From: Oryzobacter telluris
Lineage (GTDB): Bacteria > Actinomycetota > Actinomycetes > Actinomycetales > Dermatophilaceae
NCBI RefSeq assembly: GCF_043099285.1
Contig: NZ_CP170723.1
Location: 496,001-560,000 of the forward strand
Reading direction: 5' to 3'
Length of the DNA: 64,000 nt
The position numbers and the translations under genes are program-made. This document shows positions 61,121 through 64,000 of the stretch, in pieces (the first letter of the stretch is position 1; every line of letters starts with the position of its first letter). The notes below the pieces were generated by a model, which saw nothing but the letters and a program-made list of their open reading frames with translations, was not told the origin of the DNA and made no database searches.

Positions 61121-61696
61121 GTGGTGAGCCCCGACGATGCGTTCCGCGACGACGACGTGACGGTCGTCCTGCTCGCCGGGGGCACCTCGCGCCGGTTCGG
61201 TTCGGACAAGCTCGACGCCCCGCTGCGGGGCTCGACGGTGCTCGAGACCGTGGTGGCGTCGCTGCCGGCGGGGTGGCCGCTCGTGGTGGTGGGACCGGCA
61301 CGGGACGTCGGCCGGGTCGTGAGCCGGGCGCAGGAGGACCCGCCCGGTGGCGGGCCGCTCGCCGGGGTGGCCGCGGGGATGGAGCACGTCGGTACCGACG
61401 TCGTCGCCGTCGTCGCCGGGGACATGCCGTTCGCCGGGCCGGCGGTCGCCGCCCTCGTCGCCGCCCTGCGGACGGCGCCCCTCGACGTCGAGGCGGTCGT
61501 CGCGACCGACGCTTCAGGAGTGCCCAACCCGCTGCTCGCCGCCTACCGGACTGCGGCGGTGCGCCGCGTCCTCCCGGTCCCGGCGCACGGCAGGCCCGCC
61601 CGCCTCCTCCTCGACCTCGCCCACGTCGAGGTCGCCGTGGCGCACCCCACCGCGCTCGACGTCGACACCCCGGCCGACCTCGACCACCTCGGCTGA
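61121..61696 (+). CDS. mobA: Molybdenum cofactor guanylyltransferase-like NTP transferase
   Basis: 191 aa. The nucleotide-binding LLAGGTSRRFGSDKLDAPL motif and PPGGGPLAGVAAGM and VVAGDMPFA segments match MobA, which attaches GMP to molybdopterin. No other moco gene is adjacent, so a general MobA-like nucleotidyltransferase is possible. A second GTG at 61124, six bases after CACACT, may be the true start. Confidence 0.82.
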   Translation: MVSPDDAFRDDDVTVVLLAGGTSRRFGSDKLDAPLRGSTVLETVVASLPAGWPLVVVGPARDVGRVVSRAQEDPPGGGPLAGVAAGMEHVGTDVVAVVAGDMPFAGPAVAALVAALRTAPLDVEAVVATDASGVPNPLLAAYRTAAVRRVLPVPAHGRPARLLLDLAHVEVAVAHPTALDVDTPADLDHLG

Positions 61697-61773
61697 CGCC
61701 GGGGCGGGTGCGCAGTCGCCGGGTCGGCCTAGGCTGGGAGGTGGGCAGCAGGACGACGATGGAGGAGGACGCC

Positions 61774-62145
61774 GTGCCAGGGCACCGGATCTTCGCCACG
61801 AGCTTCGCGAGCATCTACCCGCACTACGTCACCAAGGCCGAGCGCAAGGGCCGCACCAAGGACGACGTCGACGAGGTGATCTGCTGGCTCACCGGCCACG
61901 ACCGCGCGAGCCTGCAGCAGGTCCTCGACGACGGGATCGACCTCGAGACCTTCTTCGCGCAGGCGCCGGCGATGAACCCCCACGCCTCCCTCATCACCGG
62001 GGTCATCTGCGGCCACCGGGTGGAGGAGATCGAGGACCCGCTGATGCAGCGGATCAGGTACATGGACAAGCTCGTCGACGAGGTCGCGCGCGGCAAGAAG
62101 ATGTCCACGATCCTCCGCAGCGCTCCCGCCCCCGCCGACGCCTGA
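61774..62145 (+). CDS. DUF2200 family protein
   Basis: 123 aa from GTG 61774, with GGAGGAGG just before it (an in-frame ATG at 61759 overlaps that site). HRIFATSFASIYPHYVTKAE, the ICWLTG segment, FFAQAPAMNP and RIRYMDKLVDEVARGKKM match the family throughout its usual length. Soluble, function unknown. Confidence 0.88.
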   Translation: MPGHRIFATSFASIYPHYVTKAERKGRTKDDVDEVICWLTGHDRASLQQVLDDGIDLETFFAQAPAMNPHASLITGVICGHRVEEIEDPLMQRIRYMDKLVDEVARGKKMSTILRSAPAPADA

Positions 62146-62165
62146 GCCGGCCCCGTCGGCGCTGT

Positions 62166-62191
62166 CCGGGCGGCCTCCCCAGGTCGCCCGG
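62166..62191 (+). terminator. Terminator-like hairpin after DUF2200
   Basis: CCGGGCG / CGCCCGG with inner CCT/AGG pairing, 20 bases beyond the stop. The remaining gap to 62314 shows no other feature. Confidence 0.45.
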
Positions 62192-62314
62192 TCGGCCGAA
62201 CGGCGTGGCACGAGGTCCGAACGGTCCCGGCGTTCGGATGGCACGTGACCAGCCGTACTGCGAGACTTCCTTCCTCAAAGGGTTGCGGGGGACGCGATCA
62301 GCGGAGGCTTGAAG

Positions 62315-64000
62315 GTGGGGACACGGTTCCACGCGACACTGCGTGCTGCGCTGGTGTGGGGCATGGCTCCGCTGCTGGTCGTCTACGTCGTCGGTCTGGC
62401 GCTGCACGGTGACGGCTTCGAGCCCTTCGTCGACGGCTGGCTCGGGACGATGACCCAGTGCGTTCCCGCCCTCCTGTGCTGGGTCGCTGCGGCACGGGTC
62501 GGGTTCCGGCGCGCGGAGGTCGTCCTGGGGGCTGCTGCGGTCACGTCGTACTCCGCCGGGAACGCCTACTACGTCACGTCACTCGCCGGGGCGGACTCCC
62601 TGCCCTTCCCGTCGCCCGCGGACTATGCGTACCTGATGTTCTACCCCCTGCTGCTCGGCGCGCTGGCGATGGCCGTGCGCCGGGGCACGCGGCGGCTGGC
62701 GTCCTCAGTGTGGCTGGACTGTGCGGTCGGGTCGCTCGGCGCGGCTTCCCTCCTGGCGGTCGTGCTCGGCTCGGTGGTGGACTCGGCCCTGGCGGGCAGC
62801 TGGTCGCTGGCCACGGTCGTGGCGGTGGCCTACCCCCTGGTCGACCTGTTCCTCGTGGCTGCCGTCGCCGGGATCGCCGTGCTGCGCGGCGTGCTCGTGG
62901 GGTACCGGTGGGGTCCGCTCATCGTGGGCCTGCTCGTCTTCAGCGGGTCGGACGTCATCTACGCGCTCCGGGTGCTCGACGACACCTACGCCGTCGGCAC
63001 GCCGCTCGACGCCGGGTGGGCCATCGGCCTCACCGCCATCGCCGTGTGGGTCGACGGCGCGGCGCGCCGTGAGGTCTCGGAACCCCGGACCTCGTCCCCC
63101 GTGGCCGGTGCCACGGCCCTGGTCCTGACGGGCCTCGCCACGGTCGCCGGGCTCGGCGTGCTGGTCCTGGGGACCCGGGCGCGCGTGCCCGTGCTCGCGG
63201 TCGTCCTGGCCGGGGCGACCCTGGTGGTTGCGGCCGGCCGCACGCAGGTCGCGTTCCGCCAGCTCCTGCGGATGGCCGATCTCCGGCGCGATGCCACCAC
63301 CGACCACCTCACCGGTCTCCCGAACCGTCGGGCCCTCTACGCCCAGGCCGACGCGCGGATGGTCGACGGTGGCGACCGGCCGCTGGCGCTGCTCCTGCTC
63401 GACCTCGACCGGTTCAAGGAGGTGAACGACAGCCTCGGGCACCACATCGGGGACCAGATGCTGGTCCAGGTGGGCGGCCGTCTGAGCGAACGGCTGCGCC
63501 CCGCTGACCTGCTCGTGCGCCTCGGTGGGGACGAGTTCGCGGTGCTGCTCGACGACGTGGACCCGGACGAGGCCGCCGCCGCCGCCACGGCGCTGTGCGA
63601 GACGCTGGCAGTTCCGTTCTGCCTGGAGGACATCCCGGTCCACAGCTCGGTGAGCATCGGCATCGCGGTCTTCCCCGCCGACGGTCGCGACCTCGGCACC
63701 CTGCTGCGCAGGGCCGACGTCGCGATGTACCGGGCGAAGGCGACCGGCACCGGTCACCACGCCTACGGGGCCACCGAGGACACCGAAATCTCGACCCGCC
63801 TGCGCACCCTCGAGGAGCTGCGCACCGCGATGGCGAACGACGAGCTGGTCCTGCACTACCAGCCCCAGGTCCAGCTGGGCACCGGTCACGTCGCGGGTGT
63901 CGAGGCGCTCGTGCGCTGGAACCACCCCACGCGCGGCCTCCTGTACCCCGACGCATTCCTCACCCTGGTCGAGGACGCGGGGCTGATGAGGGCAATGACC
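62315..64000 (+). CDS. Membrane GGDEF-EAL protein (3' end off right edge)
   Basis: 562 codons visible. GTG 62315 follows GGAGG by 7 bases. About eight to ten TM helices (residues 10-310) form a membrane sensor region, then a GGDEF domain with intact G404-G-D-E-F408 and an RPAD inhibitory site five residues before it, so diguanylate cyclase activity with product inhibition is expected. An EAL domain begins near residue 505, with E530-A-L532; the rest is cut by the edge. Makes and/or degrades cyclic di-GMP. No linker PAS domain is seen. Confidence 0.93.
   Translation, partial: MGTRFHATLRAALVWGMAPLLVVYVVGLALHGDGFEPFVDGWLGTMTQCVPALLCWVAAARVGFRRAEVVLGAAAVTSYSAGNAYYVTSLAGADSLPFPSPADYAYLMFYPLLLGALAMAVRRGTRRLASSVWLDCAVGSLGAASLLAVVLGSVVDSALAGSWSLATVVAVAYPLVDLFLVAAVAGIAVLRGVLVGYRWGPLIVGLLVFSGSDVIYALRVLDDTYAVGTPLDAGWAIGLTAIAVWVDGAARREVSEPRTSSPVAGATALVLTGLATVAGLGVLVLGTRARVPVLAVVLAGATLVVAAGRTQVAFRQLLRMADLRRDATTDHLTGLPNRRALYAQADARMVDGGDRPLALLLLDLDRFKEVNDSLGHHIGDQMLVQVGGRLSERLRPADLLVRLGGDEFAVLLDDVDPDEAAAAATALCETLAVPFCLEDIPVHSSVSIGIAVFPADGRDLGTLLRRADVAMYRAKATGTGHHAYGATEDTEISTRLRTLEELRTAMANDELVLHYQPQVQLGTGHVAGVEALVRWNHPTRGLLYPDAFLTLVEDAGLMRAMT

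Overview
This window is chromosomal DNA from a very high-GC actinobacterium. The signs are near-uniform G/C third positions, many GTG starts, 1-4 base stop/start overlaps, a DUF3073 protein, an F420-dependent glucose-6-phosphate dehydrogenase, a mycobacterial-type FolP2 paralogue and an ATP-dependent LigB-type DNA ligase. The overall flavour suggests Micrococcales, perhaps Intrasporangiaceae, but that placement is inference. I see no rRNA, tRNA, CRISPR, insertion sequence, integrase or phage gene. No gap between genes exceeds 300 bases.

Layout. 1-11724 (minus) is one giant secreted-protein gene that runs off the left edge, with at least 3908 codons, a metzincin-type zinc motif near its N-terminus and a C-terminal array of beta-rich repeats organised into super-repeats of about 800 residues. 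12019-15171 carries small envelope proteins, a permuted papain-like hydrolase and a secreted subtilase. 15440-17434 (minus) is alaA followed by two crcB fluoride-channel genes. 17596-26950 (minus) is a complete L-arabinose locus: LacI-type regulator, then araB-araD-araA with 4-base overlaps, then a sugar ABC transporter (binding protein, ATPase, permease). It has a lac-like operator, tandem hairpins after the binding-protein gene and a strong terminator. 27034-34512 is mixed: an alkyltransferase-like protein, a sugar-dehydrogenase-like lipoprotein, a coupled MFS transporter and PLP decarboxylase, and an acyl-CoA synthetase. 34609-39662 holds a very acidic membrane-anchored protein and the proton-translocating transhydrogenase pntAB. 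39732-48626 holds a PadR/HAAS pair, purM, a secreted endonuclease I, a nucleobase permease with an isochorismatase-fold hydrolase, DUF3073, valine dehydrogenase and a DUF1345 protein. 48739-52876 is an fgd-folP2-CoA-transferase operon followed by an enoyl-CoA hydratase. 53027-64000 holds a secreted metallophosphoesterase, two GNAT enzymes, a BCCT transporter, ligB with an esterase, mobA, a DUF2200 gene and a GGDEF-EAL protein cut by the right edge.

The best coordinated system is the arabinose locus, which covers uptake, isomerisation, phosphorylation, epimerisation and local repression. Two window-wide patterns stand out. Fourteen or more start codons sit only 6-7 bases after a -10-like hexamer, which implies leaderless mRNAs. 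Every non-overlapping convergent gene junction carries a strong palindrome, including five copies of one 40-base element. The most unusual gene is the giant repeat protein at the left edge.
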